NCBI RefSeq assembly: GCF_021739485.1 | Contig: NZ_JAJFNK010000008.1 | Span: 62,001 to 126,000, forward strand | Length of the DNA: 64,000 nt | Source: Alicyclobacillus tolerans | Lineage (GTDB): Bacteria > Bacillota > Bacilli > Alicyclobacillales > Alicyclobacillaceae | Direction of reading: 5' to 3' | Part shown: one piece after another, positions 27,396 to 37,581 of the stretch | How the letters are laid out: each line of letters starts with the position of its first letter | How positions within the stretch are numbered: the first letter of the stretch is position 1 | Translations under genes and position numbers: made by a program | Notes under the pieces: generated by a model | What the model was told of the DNA's origin: nothing | Seen by the model: only the letters and a program-made list of their open reading frames with translations | Databases searched by the model: none

Positions 27396-27628
27396 TGCTG
27401 ATGTGGACGATTGCGCAACTGGACCGCGTGCTCGAAGGCAGCGATCAGTACCCCTCGCAGTGGAGGGAAGTCGAATTGGGCGGCGTGACGATGGTGGTGT
27501 CCCCGGGTGAAAACGGAATGGGGCGGGTCGAACGGCTCATCAGCCCGAATCCCCAAGACTACCTTCGCCCCGAGTGGCAGCCGGGAGCGATGGTTTCATT
27601 GCCGCAAACGGGCGCGTCCAAACCCTGA
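27395..27628 (+). CDS. ylzJ: YlzJ-like small protein
   Basis: A 77-residue protein of unknown function, conserved between tepA and spoIIIE in Bacilli. It begins [15 protein letters not shown] and contains VELGGVTMVVSP and RLISPNPQDYL, typical of YlzJ. The ATG at 27395 overlaps the tepA stop (TAATG), so it is translationally coupled. Confidence 0.85.
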   Translation: MLMWTIAQLDRVLEGSDQYPSQWREVELGGVTMVVSPGENGMGRVERLISPNPQDYLRPEWQPGAMVSLPQTGASKP

Positions 27629-27663
27629 ACCGAGAGACCAGGAACGAGTACGTAAATACCTAC

Positions 27664-27714
27664 GGGTTGCCCCGCGTCACATTGCGCATCCGGCGCTGGG
27701 CAGCCCTTTTTTTT
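27664..27714 (+). terminator. Probable terminator after ylzJ
   Basis: GGGTTGCCCCGCG can pair with CGCTGGGCAGCCC with one mismatch and one G-U pair, followed by eight T residues. Confidence 0.65.
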
Positions 27715-27884
27715 GTTTTTGGAAGGCGTGGGGTAAAAGCAACGCGCGCTGTGAAATCCCTTTGAGAATTGACATTGGCGCCATAACATGGCAGGAATGC
27801 GACTTGCTCATCTCGAACACTCAGGAGAACGGCTGAACCAGGTCTCCTTTTTGGGGTCGCCGGAGTATTTTTGGGAGGCAGAAG

Positions 27885-30290
27885 ATGAGTAAGAAGGAAA
27901 ATAGACAACAAATCCTCCGTTATGAGATGACGGGGATTATGATGCTGGCACTCAGCGCCTTGGCGCTTGGCAAGCTGGGTTTGGTTGGGCGCTACTTAGA
28001 CGTGGCCTTTATTTATCTGGCGGGGTCCTGGAGTTTCTTGGTGCCTGTGTTTATTGCCTATGCCGCGACGTACATCATGATCCGCCGGACAAACTTTCCT
28101 TGGACAAGCCGCCACATGGGATTACTGGTCCTGTTTGTGACGTGGCTGACTGGAATGGAGTTTGATTTCTTTCAACGCATCGTGCCTTTGTACCCGCCTC
28201 AGTCCGTCAACTTGTTTCAAGCGACGCTCAATGCCATTTCGGACATGAGCGACATCGTACTGCAACGCAGCGACCTCGCTCCTGGGACAAGTGTGGCTGC
28301 CGGGGGAGGCTTAATCGGATATTTTTTCTTTTCCATCTCTCACTACTTGTTTTCAACGCTGGGAACGTTGATGGCACTGGCTATCGGCGTACTGGTTGGC
28401 GGCGCTTTGGTCACAGAACGGTCTTTGGTGGCTGGCATCCAACGAGGCGGCCGGTGGATGGAGCGGCGGTTGGAAGGCTTGTGGAACGGGAGCAAGCAGT
28501 ATATCGAACTGCTGTTTGGTCCAGACAAAGATGCGAACAACGCGAGTGAAGCGTCGAGGGACGCCGCTCCCCCCTCAAAACGCAGGAGACCTGCGTTGAT
28601 TGTCGACGGAGAAGTGATTAGTTCCGACCATCCGGAAGGACAGCCGCAGAACGCGACCGATTCTCCCATTGTCCACGACTTTGCGGCAAAATGGCAGCCG
28701 AAGCACGCGCCACAGGCACCGTCTTTTGAGCAGGCTGGCAACCAGATTGTCGCGCGTTTCTCAGACCCGCTGCCTGCGGTCAAGGAACCGCCCGAACCGA
28801 AACACAAAGATGAGCCGTACGACGTCGGACCGCCGATTCACGATGAGAACTACCAGCTTCCGCCGCTGAGTCTGTTTTCGCGTCCGGCCCCGTCGAAGGC
28901 TGGATTTGACAGCAAAGGCATCCAAGAAAACGCCCGTAAACTTGAACTGACGCTGGAGAGTTTTGGCGTGCAGGCAAAAGTCCTGGAGATCAGCCGGGGT
29001 CCCACTGTCACCCGTTACGAAGTCCAGCCGGCAGTCGGTGTCAAGGTCTCGAAGATTGTGAATTTGGCGGACGACATCGCGTTAGCTCTGGCGGCGCGCG
29101 ACATTCGCATTGAAGCCCCAGTGCCAGGTAAACCTGTCGTGGGCATTGAGGTGCCAAACAGCGAGGTGGCTATTGTGACGCTGCGCGAAGTGCTTGAGTC
29201 GCCGTCGTTTGAACACGACGAGAGCAAACTGGCCATTGGACTGGGACGAGACATTTCGGGTGCACCGATTGTAGGCAACTTGCAGAAGATGCCTCACTTG
29301 CTCGTCGCTGGAGCCACGGGCTCTGGTAAGAGCGTTTGCGTCAACGGGATCATCGCTTCACTGCTCGTCAAAGCCAAGCCGCATGAAGTGAAGATTTTGA
29401 TGATCGACCCCAAAATGGTGGAACTCACTCAGTACAACGGGATACCTCATCTGTTAGCCCCTGTGGTGACGGACCCGCGCAAGGCGGCTCTCGCGCTGAA
29501 AAAAGTGGTGCAAGAGATGGAACACCGGTATAAGGCGATGGCAGACCGGGGGGCCCGGGATATCGAGCGCTACAATCAACTTTTGCGAAGCGAAGGGCTT
29601 GACGCGTTGCCGTACATCGTCGTGATTGTCGACGAGTTAGCCGATCTCATGATGGTGGCTCCTGGAGAGGTGGAGGACGCGATTTGCCGGATTGCGCAAA
29701 TGGCAAGAGCCGCTGGCATTCACCTGATTGTCGCCACTCAGCGCCCGTCCGTCGACGTCATTACGGGCCTCATCAAAGCCAACATTCCAAGCCGGATCGC
29801 GTTTGCCGTTTCGTCGATGGCGGATTCGCGCACGATTTTGGATTCGGGGGGCGCGGAAAAACTGCTTGGCAGAGGGGACATGCTTTACCTCCCGGTGGGT
29901 GCAAATAAGCCAGTGCGCATCCAAGGGGTGTATGTCTCCGAACCTGAGATCGAAAACCTGGTCGATTATGTCAAAAGCCAGCAAAATGCGGTCTACACAG
30001 TGGACTTGAATCACGTTGAAGAACAGGTGGAAGAGAAGGCTGCAGACGACTTGGACGACTTGTTTACCGATGCCGTGGACTTGGTCGTGGAAGCGGGGCA
30101 AGCGTCCGTGTCGATGCTGCAGCGGAGGTTTCGAATTGGCTACTCGCGAGCGGCCCGCATTGTAGACCAGATGGAACTGAAAGGACTGGTGGGACCTTTT
30201 GAGGGGAGTAAACCGAGAGAGGTTCTCATCAATCCGGAGCAGTGGAGATTGACGAAGGAGTCGCTTCGTACGAGACAGTCGGGAGAGTGA
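27885..30290 (+). CDS. spoIIIE: DNA translocase SpoIIIE (FtsK family)
   Basis: An 801-residue membrane-anchored DNA pump that moves the chromosome into the forespore and clears DNA from septa. Four hydrophobic segments fill the first 180 residues, followed by a Pro-rich linker (about 230-330). The RecA-like motor has Walker [10 protein letters not shown] (about 474-482), Walker [11 protein letters not shown] and [16 protein letters not shown]-terminal winged-helix gamma domain ([20 protein letters not shown]) reads the polarity sequences. The ATG at 27885 follows TTGGGAGGCAG. Confidence 0.96.
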   Translation: MSKKENRQQILRYEMTGIMMLALSALALGKLGLVGRYLDVAFIYLAGSWSFLVPVFIAYAATYIMIRRTNFPWTSRHMGLLVLFVTWLTGMEFDFFQRIVPLYPPQSVNLFQATLNAISDMSDIVLQRSDLAPGTSVAAGGGLIGYFFFSISHYLFSTLGTLMALAIGVLVGGALVTERSLVAGIQRGGRWMERRLEGLWNGSKQYIELLFGPDKDANNASEASRDAAPPSKRRRPALIVDGEVISSDHPEGQPQNATDSPIVHDFAAKWQPKHAPQAPSFEQAGNQIVARFSDPLPAVKEPPEPKHKDEPYDVGPPIHDENYQLPPLSLFSRPAPSKAGFDSKGIQENARKLELTLESFGVQAKVLEISRGPTVTRYEVQPAVGVKVSKIVNLADDIALALAARDIRIEAPVPGKPVVGIEVPNSEVAIVTLREVLESPSFEHDESKLAIGLGRDISGAPIVGNLQKMPHLLVAGATGSGKSVCVNGIIASLLVKAKPHEVKILMIDPKMVELTQYNGIPHLLAPVVTDPRKAALALKKVVQEMEHRYKAMADRGARDIERYNQLLRSEGLDALPYIVVIVDELADLMMVAPGEVEDAICRIAQMARAAGIHLIVATQRPSVDVITGLIKANIPSRIAFAVSSMADSRTILDSGGAEKLLGRGDMLYLPVGANKPVRIQGVYVSEPEIENLVDYVKSQQNAVYTVDLNHVEEQVEEKAADDLDDLFTDAVDLVVEAGQASVSMLQRRFRIGYSRAARIVDQMELKGLVGPFEGSKPREVLINPEQWRLTKESLRTRQSGE

Positions 30291-30348
30291 TAATTTGCCT
30301 GCCCTTGTACATATGTATGGGTTATAGGACAAGGGCGAGGTGAACGCA

Positions 30349-30957
30349 ATGATCAATCGTTTGCACATGACGGGCCGCTTTGCTGCGGTGGTTGTGATTG
30401 CTCTCTTAATGGGGGCCTACGGGTTAGCGGCGTCCGGACTCAACCCGTCTGCATCGCAAGTTCCGGCAGCGGGCAAAGAGACGGTTGGAACCCTGGGAAC
30501 TGCTGCAGGCGGGACAACGCAAGGGACGTCAGTCGGCGATGTGTCCAATCAAGTCGTGGCGGACATTGCCAAACAACTTGGGGTTGTTGGGGGCTTAAAC
30601 GACCTCGTTGTACTTCCTGTTTCAGGTGGACAAAGCTACATGGTGTCCGCTACGGTTGACTTGGCAGACCATTCGCTGTCGACGGCGCAGTGGAATGCGA
30701 TGGTGAAAAAGGACGTGCCAGTGTTTTTCGCGGGGGCTTTTAAAGCTGGGAGTTCCATTGAGGATGCCCAGGTCTATTTCATGGTAAACGGTCAAATCGT
30801 GGCCGGGGCGGGACTTGGCAAGAGTGCCTATCAAGCACTGAGTTCCGAAGTTTCTACGGGGCAGTCCGGGTTTGACGCGATGCTTTCTTCGGCACCGATG
30901 GTGACAACACAAGGGGCGAGCCAACGGTGGTTCCAAGTTTCATCGAATCCGTCTTAA
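30349..30957 (+). CDS. Secreted hypothetical protein
   Basis: A 202-residue protein with an N-terminal hydrophobic segment (FAAVVVIALLMGAYGLAA, about residues 11-28), so probably exported or anchored. The mature part is rich in Gly, Thr, Ser and Val (QAVVADIAKQLGVVGGLND-like) and has no cysteine. I do not recognise it. The ATG at 30349 follows GAGGTG. Following spoIIIE by 58 bases, it may be cotranscribed. Confidence 0.65.
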   Translation: MINRLHMTGRFAAVVVIALLMGAYGLAASGLNPSASQVPAAGKETVGTLGTAAGGTTQGTSVGDVSNQVVADIAKQLGVVGGLNDLVVLPVSGGQSYMVSATVDLADHSLSTAQWNAMVKKDVPVFFAGAFKAGSSIEDAQVYFMVNGQIVAGAGLGKSAYQALSSEVSTGQSGFDAMLSSAPMVTTQGASQRWFQVSSNPS

Positions 30958-31082
30958 GACTCTGCTTGGCCCTGGGGTTACCGTCAACCCAGGCGTAACG
31001 CCGCTGTTTCGAGTGTAAAGGGTGAACCCTTGAGACTTGCCGCAAGTGGACACCCAATACCCAATATCTTCCGTACACCCCT

Positions 31083-31424
31083 CTAGCGTCGTCGGGGCAT
31101 GCCAATCATGTAAGCCTGTGTAAAACCGATGTTGCGTTTGCGAACTTCGCGCATCAAGACGCGGACAATGGGTTCATGCCCGGTTCGCATCAGGGTTTCG
31201 ATAATGGTTTGCGTGGTGAAGGGCTCTTGAATGCAATCCGCCACATCGGGATTCTGATCCAACGTGCTGAGCCACCGGTCATCGTAAAAATCCCCGCGGC
31301 GGTTCCTGTACGCTGTTTCGTAAATGTCCTTCACCGTCAATGGGATGTTTAGGACCCCTAGATAAAAGTTCAGTTGATATAAGGCTTTAGCAACGGACAA
31401 GTGTTCTCCTCCGGAATAAGGCAT
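31083..31424 (-). CDS. Small conserved-looking protein, unknown
   Basis: A 113-residue, mainly helical protein starting MPYSGGEHLSVAKALYQL and rich in Asp, Arg and Tyr. The ATG at 31422-31424 has GAGGTGAGGGG upstream, so it is likely translated. It has no signal or membrane segment. It runs opposite to its neighbours and I know no family for it. Confidence 0.6.
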   Translation of the reverse strand: MPYSGGEHLSVAKALYQLNFYLGVLNIPLTVKDIYETAYRNRRGDFYDDRWLSTLDQNPDVADCIQEPFTTQTIIETLMRTGHEPIVRVLMREVRKRNIGFTQAYMIGMPRRR

Positions 31425-31583
31425 TTCCCCTCACCTCTTAAATTTATTATCTTTGCTTCACGCGTGAAAGGCAAGAGAAGAAAGTTTCCGGTTTAAGAAA
31501 TGGTACAATAAATAAAGACACAGGCCGGTGGGAATAGAACTGGCCGGAACCGGTGCAAAATTCAGGGATAGGGGATAAATTGA

Positions 31584-32708
31584 TTGCGCTTTTTGTCAAT
31601 AATACATAAAATAGCTGTTTTCGGCGTCGTTGGGGCTGTGATCCCGCTGGCAGGCTGCGGCTCCCCCGACTTTACGCAGATGAAACCTACCGTATGGAAA
31701 CCCACAGCAAAGGTGTTCTTAGTCGGAAGTCCACCAGGATGGCAAGCTTCGAAAGCCCTGAGCCTGGCCACGGATAACGGCGTTGCTGCACAGGTTGTCC
31801 AGGTGCCGCTTGGCAGCTTCGCTTCGGATTTGAAAAGTGCAATGGCCCAGCAGAACAGTGGGTTAGTTCTGGCTGTGGTCAATGGCCCGGTGCCTCAGTC
31901 GGCACTCTCTGTGATGCAAGGCGATCCAAAAACGAATTTCGACGTGGTCTCTTTTGCAAATTCAATCGGTGCAACAACCAACGCGGCAAACAACGTCAAG
32001 TGGATTCTGCCGGACACCTTGTTAACGAGTTACGCACTGGGATGGCTTGCCGGGCAATTTGCCGTGCAACAGCCCTTGTATCCCGTAGGCTGGTTGTCTT
32101 CCGGGCCCTCGGCAATGAGCAAAAGCGAGATGCAGGCGGCCTTGGCTGGGATTTATGCCGGGAGCACGGGCGGGACTCCTGGGAACAGCGGGTTGACCGC
32201 GAACTCAACCAACTCCGTCAATTCCTCCGGCGGATCCACTGGGATCCCCGGATTCTCAGGCACCCCGGGCACGCCGTTCCTTGGTGCACCCCTTTCGATT
32301 GTGCCGGTGGACTTAAGCACTACACCCTTGCCGCCCATCCCAAAGGTTATGGTCGTAACACGGCCCTTGACTTCGTCGGAGGCCAGCTTACTCAAGGCAA
32401 ACGGCACGGAAATCGTCTCCCTGGTCGCACAGCCCGGTGGAGTCGCGGCTGCCGCCCAACCTCAACTGCCAGGGCCTGCGGCCGTGGCCGACGAGTTTAA
32501 GAAGTGGTCCGCGCATCAATGGTCGGCAACGCCGAGCATTTCGTCCAGTGTGCCTTTTGTACAGGTGGACAAGCCAGTAGTGCCGGTTTTGACACAACAG
32601 GCCTTGGCAAACTTGCAAACCTCCATTGCTTCTCATCGCGCGTACGCTGCCGGCGCTTGGTCGCAGCTGCCGCCTTCGCTGCAACAGCTCTGGGGGCCGC
32701 TGTCGTAA
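31584..32708 (+). CDS. Lipoprotein, possibly periplasmic-binding-like
   Basis: A 374-residue lipoprotein with a clear lipobox (PLAGC, Cys25) after a hydrophobic signal. The middle (for example VKWILPDTLLTSYALGWLAGQF) recalls BMP-type ABC binding proteins, but the match is partial. Residues about 190-230 are a Gly/Thr/Ser/Asn-rich linker. A cell-surface role is inferred. The TTG at 31584 follows AGGGGATAAAT. An extended -10 TGGTACAAT lies at 31501-31509. Confidence 0.7.
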   Translation: MRFLSIIHKIAVFGVVGAVIPLAGCGSPDFTQMKPTVWKPTAKVFLVGSPPGWQASKALSLATDNGVAAQVVQVPLGSFASDLKSAMAQQNSGLVLAVVNGPVPQSALSVMQGDPKTNFDVVSFANSIGATTNAANNVKWILPDTLLTSYALGWLAGQFAVQQPLYPVGWLSSGPSAMSKSEMQAALAGIYAGSTGGTPGNSGLTANSTNSVNSSGGSTGIPGFSGTPGTPFLGAPLSIVPVDLSTTPLPPIPKVMVVTRPLTSSEASLLKANGTEIVSLVAQPGGVAAAAQPQLPGPAAVADEFKKWSAHQWSATPSISSSVPFVQVDKPVVPVLTQQALANLQTSIASHRAYAAGAWSQLPPSLQQLWGPLS

Positions 32709-32777
32709 AAGCCCGTTTCGCAATACCCGGTAAAACGCCGATGAGGAAAGCCGCATGGGAAAGGAGTCGAAGGGTTC

Positions 32778-33581
32778 ATGTCGAATGAGAACCTAGGGGC
32801 AGATACGCCCGCTGCAGAGTTTTATTTTCAGTACCGCATCAAAAAAGACAGACCGGGTCTGCTCGGTGACATTGCTTCCTTGCTTGGAATGCTGGGGTTT
32901 AACATTATGCAACTCGGCAGTGTATCCGAAACTGGCCGGGGGTTTTTGTTGCGCACCGACCATCCAGAAAGCGTCCACGTGCTGCGGAACATTGTCGAGA
33001 CGCTCGAAGACATAGAGTTGGCAGGACTTCGCACCCCGTCTTTGCGGGACCGCCTCGCGCTGCGGCACGGACGATTCATCGAACGAAGCGATACCGAGAC
33101 TCGTACATACCGTTTTGTTCGCGATGAGTTAGGTGTTATGGTTGACTTCTTGGGAGAATTGCTGAAAAGGCCGAAACGGCAAGTCATCGGAGTTCGCGGT
33201 CAACCGCGTGTCGGGAAAACTGAAGCGATTGTGGCAGCGAGCGTGTACGCCAATAAACGGTGGACGTTCGTCTCGTCGACGCTGCTGAAGCAGACTTTGC
33301 TCAAAGAACTCCCGAGCGACGAATTGGTATCCGAGCAATTCGTCTACATCATCGATGGGGCGGTTTCGACACTGCGCGGAAACGAAGAGCACTTTCGCGT
33401 GGTCGACGAAGTATTGGCCTTGCCCGCTCCAGTAGTCATTGAACATCCGGACATTTTTGTGCACCACTCGCGTTTTGGTTGGCAAATCTTCGACATGTTG
33501 ATTGAACTGCGCCGCGATCCCGACGAGCTCATTCAGTACGAACTATATGAACGCGAAGTCACGCACTGGCAGGGAGATTGA
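32778..33581 (+). CDS. ymfK: YmfK-family protein (DUF3388, ACT-like plus P-loop)
   Basis: A 267-residue protein of unknown function. The N-terminal half resembles an ACT domain (FYFQYRIKKDRPGLLGDIAS). A P-loop-like VRGQPRVGKTEAI lies near residue 140, and the C-terminal part has AVSTLRGNEEHFRVVDEVLA. B. subtilis YmfK has the same architecture and sits in the same region upstream of pgsA-cinA-recA. The ATG at 32778 has AAAGGAG upstream. Confidence 0.85.
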   Translation: MSNENLGADTPAAEFYFQYRIKKDRPGLLGDIASLLGMLGFNIMQLGSVSETGRGFLLRTDHPESVHVLRNIVETLEDIELAGLRTPSLRDRLALRHGRFIERSDTETRTYRFVRDELGVMVDFLGELLKRPKRQVIGVRGQPRVGKTEAIVAASVYANKRWTFVSSTLLKQTLLKELPSDELVSEQFVYIIDGAVSTLRGNEEHFRVVDEVLALPAPVVIEHPDIFVHHSRFGWQIFDMLIELRRDPDELIQYELYEREVTHWQGD

Positions 33582-33648
33582 CGAATTTGCGAATGGCGCG
33601 GCGTAAAGGCACGGTATTGAGGCACGGCGATGACCTGGAGGGAATGGA

Positions 33649-34749
33649 ATGCACGAATTAGGCCGACAACTCCGTGAAAAGCGGCTGCAACTGGGGATCG
33701 ACCTCGACACGGTTCAAGAAAAAACAAAAATCCGCAAGCGTTACTTAAAGGCCCTCGAGGAAGGCAATTGGGACGTGATTCCGGGTGAAGTGTATGCCCG
33801 CGGTTTTGTCCGCAGTTACGCCGAGTTTTTGGGCCTCGACGGGCAAGAACTGTTGCGTTTGTTTGCTCCCATTCAAGACGTGAAGACCGGCGAATCCGCA
33901 AACGACGAAACTCCTGCTGCACAGGACGCCCCTGTGCCGAGTTTGGGCAAGGGCCCAACTCGAGAGAACGCGGGCTTCCCTGACGCCTCCAAGCCCTTGC
34001 TCAGGCCGGAGAAAAGCGCCGCTGCTCCCGTCGATACCCGCGATTTTACGGACACCCAAGATGCTCGTGATGCTCGGGTGAAGCCTGTGCCTCAATCTGC
34101 GCCTGTGAGGCGGGAACGGAGGCCGCGGGTACAGGGGGGGCGCAGCTTGAACGGGCTGGGGCAAATTGGGGTCGTAGCCGGCGTACTCGTCATCCTGGCA
34201 GCCGGATGGTATATGCTGAGCCACTCAGGGGGACAACAGTCGTCCGCGAACAGCCCGGGACAAAACAACTTTGCGGCGGTTGGAGGGTCCAATACGACGA
34301 CTCCTGCAGCCCCGAAAGGGACAACCAACGTTCCGGCGAACGCTGCGACGAACGGTGTGAACGCCAATGTGACCAACCAAACTGCTGGGGGAGCGCAAAG
34401 CAACAACGCGACAACCAATTCTCTATCCACCCAGAATCCACCTACGCAAATTTCGGCACAACCGTTTAATGGGCGGTCGCAAAACTACTCCGTCACGACG
34501 ACTGGACCCATGACGGTGCAGTTGGCGGCGACAAACGCCCAGTGTTGGGTCAGCGTCACAGCCGACGGTGCAGTTGTCGACGGGAGCGACATGATTAATC
34601 CCGGACAAAGCAAGTCGTGGCAAGCGACAAAATCAATGACCATCAATGTTGGACGCGTGGAATCTGTGCAGATTTCAGTCAATGGGCAGCCGGTGGTCTT
34701 GCCAAACGTCAACGGAGCCATTTACGTGACATTTACGAAGTCTCCGTGA
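33649..34749 (+). CDS. rodZ: RodZ-like/YmfM membrane protein
   Basis: A 366-residue bitopic protein. The N-terminal HTH domain ([20 protein letters not shown], with [16 protein letters not shown]) is the MreB-binding RodZ type. An acidic linker follows, then one membrane segment ([16 protein letters not shown], about 172-190), an Asn/Thr-rich linker and a beta domain (DUF4115, ending in [11 protein letters not shown]). RodZ connects the MreB cytoskeleton to cell-wall synthesis. It occupies the ymfM position before pgsA. The ATG at 33649 follows TGGAGGGA. Confidence 0.88.
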   Translation: MHELGRQLREKRLQLGIDLDTVQEKTKIRKRYLKALEEGNWDVIPGEVYARGFVRSYAEFLGLDGQELLRLFAPIQDVKTGESANDETPAAQDAPVPSLGKGPTRENAGFPDASKPLLRPEKSAAAPVDTRDFTDTQDARDARVKPVPQSAPVRRERRPRVQGGRSLNGLGQIGVVAGVLVILAAGWYMLSHSGGQQSSANSPGQNNFAAVGGSNTTTPAAPKGTTNVPANAATNGVNANVTNQTAGGAQSNNATTNSLSTQNPPTQISAQPFNGRSQNYSVTTTGPMTVQLAATNAQCWVSVTADGAVVDGSDMINPGQSKSWQATKSMTINVGRVESVQISVNGQPVVLPNVNGAIYVTFTKSP

Positions 34750-34816
34750 CGTAAGGCTAAGGCCCGTTTGGCCATCGGAGATGTTGGTTCGGACAAGTTT
34801 TGAGGAGGGAGAACAC

Positions 34817-35311
34817 ATGGCAAAGGATGCTTCTTTCGACGTGGTGTCGGAGGTGTCTGTTCAAGAAGTGGACAATGCCGTCAACCAGGCGCGCAAGGAA
34901 ATTGAGACCCGGTTTGACTTTAAAGGAAGCAAAAGTGAAATTAGTTTTGACGGCACCGGAGCCATCACGATTGTTTCGGATGACGAATACAAGTTGAATT
35001 CCGTTTTTGACGTTCTGCAGTCCAAGCTGGTCAAGCGCGGGGTGTCTCTGAAGTCCTTGAAACAAGGGAAACTAGAACCCGCAAGTGGAGGGCTGGTCCG
35101 GCAAGTTGTGACTTTGCAGCAGGGCATCGAACAGGATGTCGCCAAGCAAATCACGAAGCTGGTGAAAGAGTCAAAAATAAAGGTTCAGGCGACCATCCAG
35201 GGAGACAGTTTGCGTATTTCTGGGAAAAACAAGGATGATCTGCAGCAAGTTATTCAGTTGTTGCGCGATGCGGACCTGCCCATCCCGCTGCAATTCGTAA
35301 ACTATCGTTAA
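34817..35311 (+). CDS. yajQ: YajQ-family nucleotide-binding protein
   Basis: A 164-residue protein with the YajQ signatures [25 protein letters not shown] and the C-terminal [17 protein letters not shown]. YajQ proteins bind nucleotides and tRNA; some bind cyclic di-GMP. The ATG at 34817 follows GAGGAGGGAG. Two ferredoxin-like halves are expected from the family. Confidence 0.94.
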   Translation: MAKDASFDVVSEVSVQEVDNAVNQARKEIETRFDFKGSKSEISFDGTGAITIVSDDEYKLNSVFDVLQSKLVKRGVSLKSLKQGKLEPASGGLVRQVVTLQQGIEQDVAKQITKLVKESKIKVQATIQGDSLRISGKNKDDLQQVIQLLRDADLPIPLQFVNYR

Positions 35312-35339
35312 TTTGTCAACAATCGTCAAGCACCTTGCT

Positions 35340-35369
35340 TTGACACTGCTCTTTGCGCTGCGCTATACT
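35340..35369 (+). promoter_or_regulatory. Sigma-A promoter of pgsA
   Basis: A consensus TTGACA (35340-35345), 18-base spacer, TATACT (35364-35369). Confidence 0.7.
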
Positions 35370-35453
35370 GATTGCAGTCATTGTTGCCGTGAAAACTACG
35401 ATTCCGGCTCAGCTCGGAACTGAGATACGTGCGAGTTTGAACCTGATTGGGGC

Positions 35454-36041
35454 GTGTGTTCATTGAATCTGGCTAACCGAATCACGATAGCCAGAATCTT
35501 TTTAGTTCCAGTAGTGATTTTTTTACTGCTGATCCGCTACAATTTTTGGTCTGTAACCATCAATCACCGCACCACAACCGGCAGTGAAATCATTGCTGCA
35601 TTTGTGTTTATTGTGGTGGCCAGTACGGATGCACTGGACGGATACATCGCGCGTAAACGGCAACTCATTACGAATTTTGGGAAGTTTTTGGACCCGTTAG
35701 CGGATAAGCTGTTGATCTCGGCGGTTTTGATTAGTCTTGTGGAGATGCACAGGTTGTCGGCATGGGTGGCCATTTTGATTATCAGCCGAGAGTTCGCGGT
35801 GACAGGTTTGAGGTTGGTGGCGGCAGCGGAAGGAACGGTTTTGGCTGCAAGCAAGCTCGGGAAACTCAAAACGGTCACGCAAATCGTTGCGATTGTGGCC
35901 CTTATCATCAATAACTTTCCATTTTCGTTTGTTGGCTTCGATTTTGACACGATCATGGTCTACGTCATGGTGTTGATTACCCTCGCATCCGGCATCGACT
36001 ACTTTATTAAGAATAAGAGCGTAATCGATGTTACAAGTTAG
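35454..36041 (+). CDS. pgsA: CDP-diacylglycerol-glycerol-3-phosphate 3-phosphatidyltransferase
   Basis: A 195-residue membrane enzyme that makes phosphatidylglycerol phosphate. The CDP-alcohol phosphotransferase motif DGx2ARx8Gx3Dx3D is visible as DGYIARKRQ...GKFLDPLADK near residue 62. Several hydrophobic segments span the protein. The GTG at 35454 gives MCSLNLANRIT; a TTG at 35463 giving MNLANRIT is equally possible. It precedes cinA and recA as in B. subtilis. Confidence 0.94.
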   Translation: MCSLNLANRITIARIFLVPVVIFLLLIRYNFWSVTINHRTTTGSEIIAAFVFIVVASTDALDGYIARKRQLITNFGKFLDPLADKLLISAVLISLVEMHRLSAWVAILIISREFAVTGLRLVAAAEGTVLAASKLGKLKTVTQIVAIVALIINNFPFSFVGFDFDTIMVYVMVLITLASGIDYFIKNKSVIDVTS

Positions 36042-36087
36042 GTAGTCAAATGTCACGGAATCCTGTAAAGGTATGGGAGTTGGACAA

Positions 36088-37341
36088 GTGAGTCAAGTTT
36101 GCAAAGCCGAACACATCGCCGTGGGTTCGGAAATTTTACTGGGGCAAATTCTGAACGGACACGCACGGGCGATTTCATTGGAGTTTGCGGCGCATGGCTT
36201 AAACCTCTATTATCACAGTGCGGTTGGAGACAACATGGAGCGGATTTTGCAATCGCTTGAAATTGCCCGCTCTCGCTCGAACGTTGTCGTTGTGACCGGT
36301 GGACTAGGCCCCACGAAAGACGATTTGACCAAAGAAGCATTGGCGGCTTTCTTGAACCGGCCCCTCGAGCTATCCGAGGACTCGCTGCGCGCGCTTGAAG
36401 CCTATTTTGTGGCGCGCAAGCGGCGTATGCCCGAAGAAAATCGCAAACAGGCGCTGTGCATCAGCGGCGGCGAGGTCCTGCCAAATCCCAATGGAACCGC
36501 ACCCGGTCAGTACGTCGAAGCCGACGGAGTCCACTACTTTCTGTTGCCGGGCCCCCCGTTGGAAATGGTGCCGATGCTGAAAAACGAGGTGCTGCCTCGC
36601 CTGCGGACTGTGTTTTCCAACCAAACCCGGATCGTATCGCGCGTTCTGCACTTTTGCGGAATTGGCGAGTCCGATGTAGATGAACAAATCGGAGAGCTGA
36701 CTGCCGCGAAGAACCCGACAGTGGCGCCGCTGGCTTCCGAAGGCGAGATGTTGCTGCGCATTACGGCCGCTGGCAATTCGGACACTGAGGCACAGCAGTA
36801 CATTACACCTGTGGAGCAGATGCTGAGGGAGAAATTTGCGTCGTTTATTTACGGCGTGGACGATGAGACCTTGCCAAGCGTCGTCTTAAAGGTGCTGTCC
36901 GGGGCCGGGCAAACGCTGGCTGTGGCGGAAAGCTGCACGGGTGGACTGATCGCTTCGATGTTAACTGCAATCCCCGGGTCTTCTGCTTATTTCGCAGGCG
37001 GCGTCGTGGCCTATCAGAACGAAGTGAAGGAGAAACAACTCGGCGTCCATTCAGAGACTTTGACGGCGTTTGGCGCCGTCTCCGAACAAACCGCACGCGA
37101 AATGGCGGAAGGTGTCCGGAGTCGACTGAACTCGACGTACGGTTTATCCGTGACGGGTATTGCGGGTCCTTCTGGCGGGACGCCCGAAAAACCAGTAGGT
37201 CTCGTCTACGGTGCGGTTGCGGGACCTGACGGAACGCAGGTTTTTCGGATGCAGTTCCGGGGCAGCCGGGAACAAGTTCGGATTCGGACGGCGAAGCAAA
37301 TGCTGTGGCGCCTCTGGCGTATGGTGGTTGTAAAGGCGTAA
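36088..37341 (+). CDS. cinA: CinA-family competence/damage-inducible protein
   Basis: A 417-residue protein with an N-terminal MoaB/MogA-like domain (GSEILLGQILNGHA, VVVTGGLGPTKDDLTKEA) and a C-terminal nicotinamide mononucleotide deamidase domain (LAVAESCTGGLIASML, VTGIAGPSGGTPEKPVGLV). It salvages NMN and is linked to competence and recA. I chose the GTG at 36088 with GGGAG 8 bases upstream; an ATG at 36073 would add five residues. Confidence 0.94.
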   Translation: MSQVCKAEHIAVGSEILLGQILNGHARAISLEFAAHGLNLYYHSAVGDNMERILQSLEIARSRSNVVVVTGGLGPTKDDLTKEALAAFLNRPLELSEDSLRALEAYFVARKRRMPEENRKQALCISGGEVLPNPNGTAPGQYVEADGVHYFLLPGPPLEMVPMLKNEVLPRLRTVFSNQTRIVSRVLHFCGIGESDVDEQIGELTAAKNPTVAPLASEGEMLLRITAAGNSDTEAQQYITPVEQMLREKFASFIYGVDDETLPSVVLKVLSGAGQTLAVAESCTGGLIASMLTAIPGSSAYFAGGVVAYQNEVKEKQLGVHSETLTAFGAVSEQTAREMAEGVRSRLNSTYGLSVTGIAGPSGGTPEKPVGLVYGAVAGPDGTQVFRMQFRGSREQVRIRTAKQMLWRLWRMVVVKA

Positions 37342-37525
37342 AAGCGTGAAGGCTTTGTGCTTGGCTGCTGTATTGAACGTCAACGCAGCGGTGACTGTGT
37401 GAACGGTGGATGCAGTTTTAGAGCGCAAGCCCACTGGTTTTCGCCCCTTTGTACATGCCACTTTTGTTTTCGTATTTTTGACATACCTATTTTTTCAACG
37501 CATTGGAACGGTGCCCATTCGTTTC

Positions 37526-37565
37526 AGCGTATTTGAACGTGCATGAGCGTATTTGAACGTGAATG
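37526..37565 (+). repeat. 20-bp tandem repeat upstream of the DEAD helicase gene
   Basis: Two 20-base units (37526-37545 and 37546-37565) reading AGCGTATTTGAACGTG-ATG, 19 of 20 identical, end just before the ribosome site AGAAAGGTG. Confidence 0.85.
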
Positions 37566-37581
37566 TTAGAAAGGTGATATT

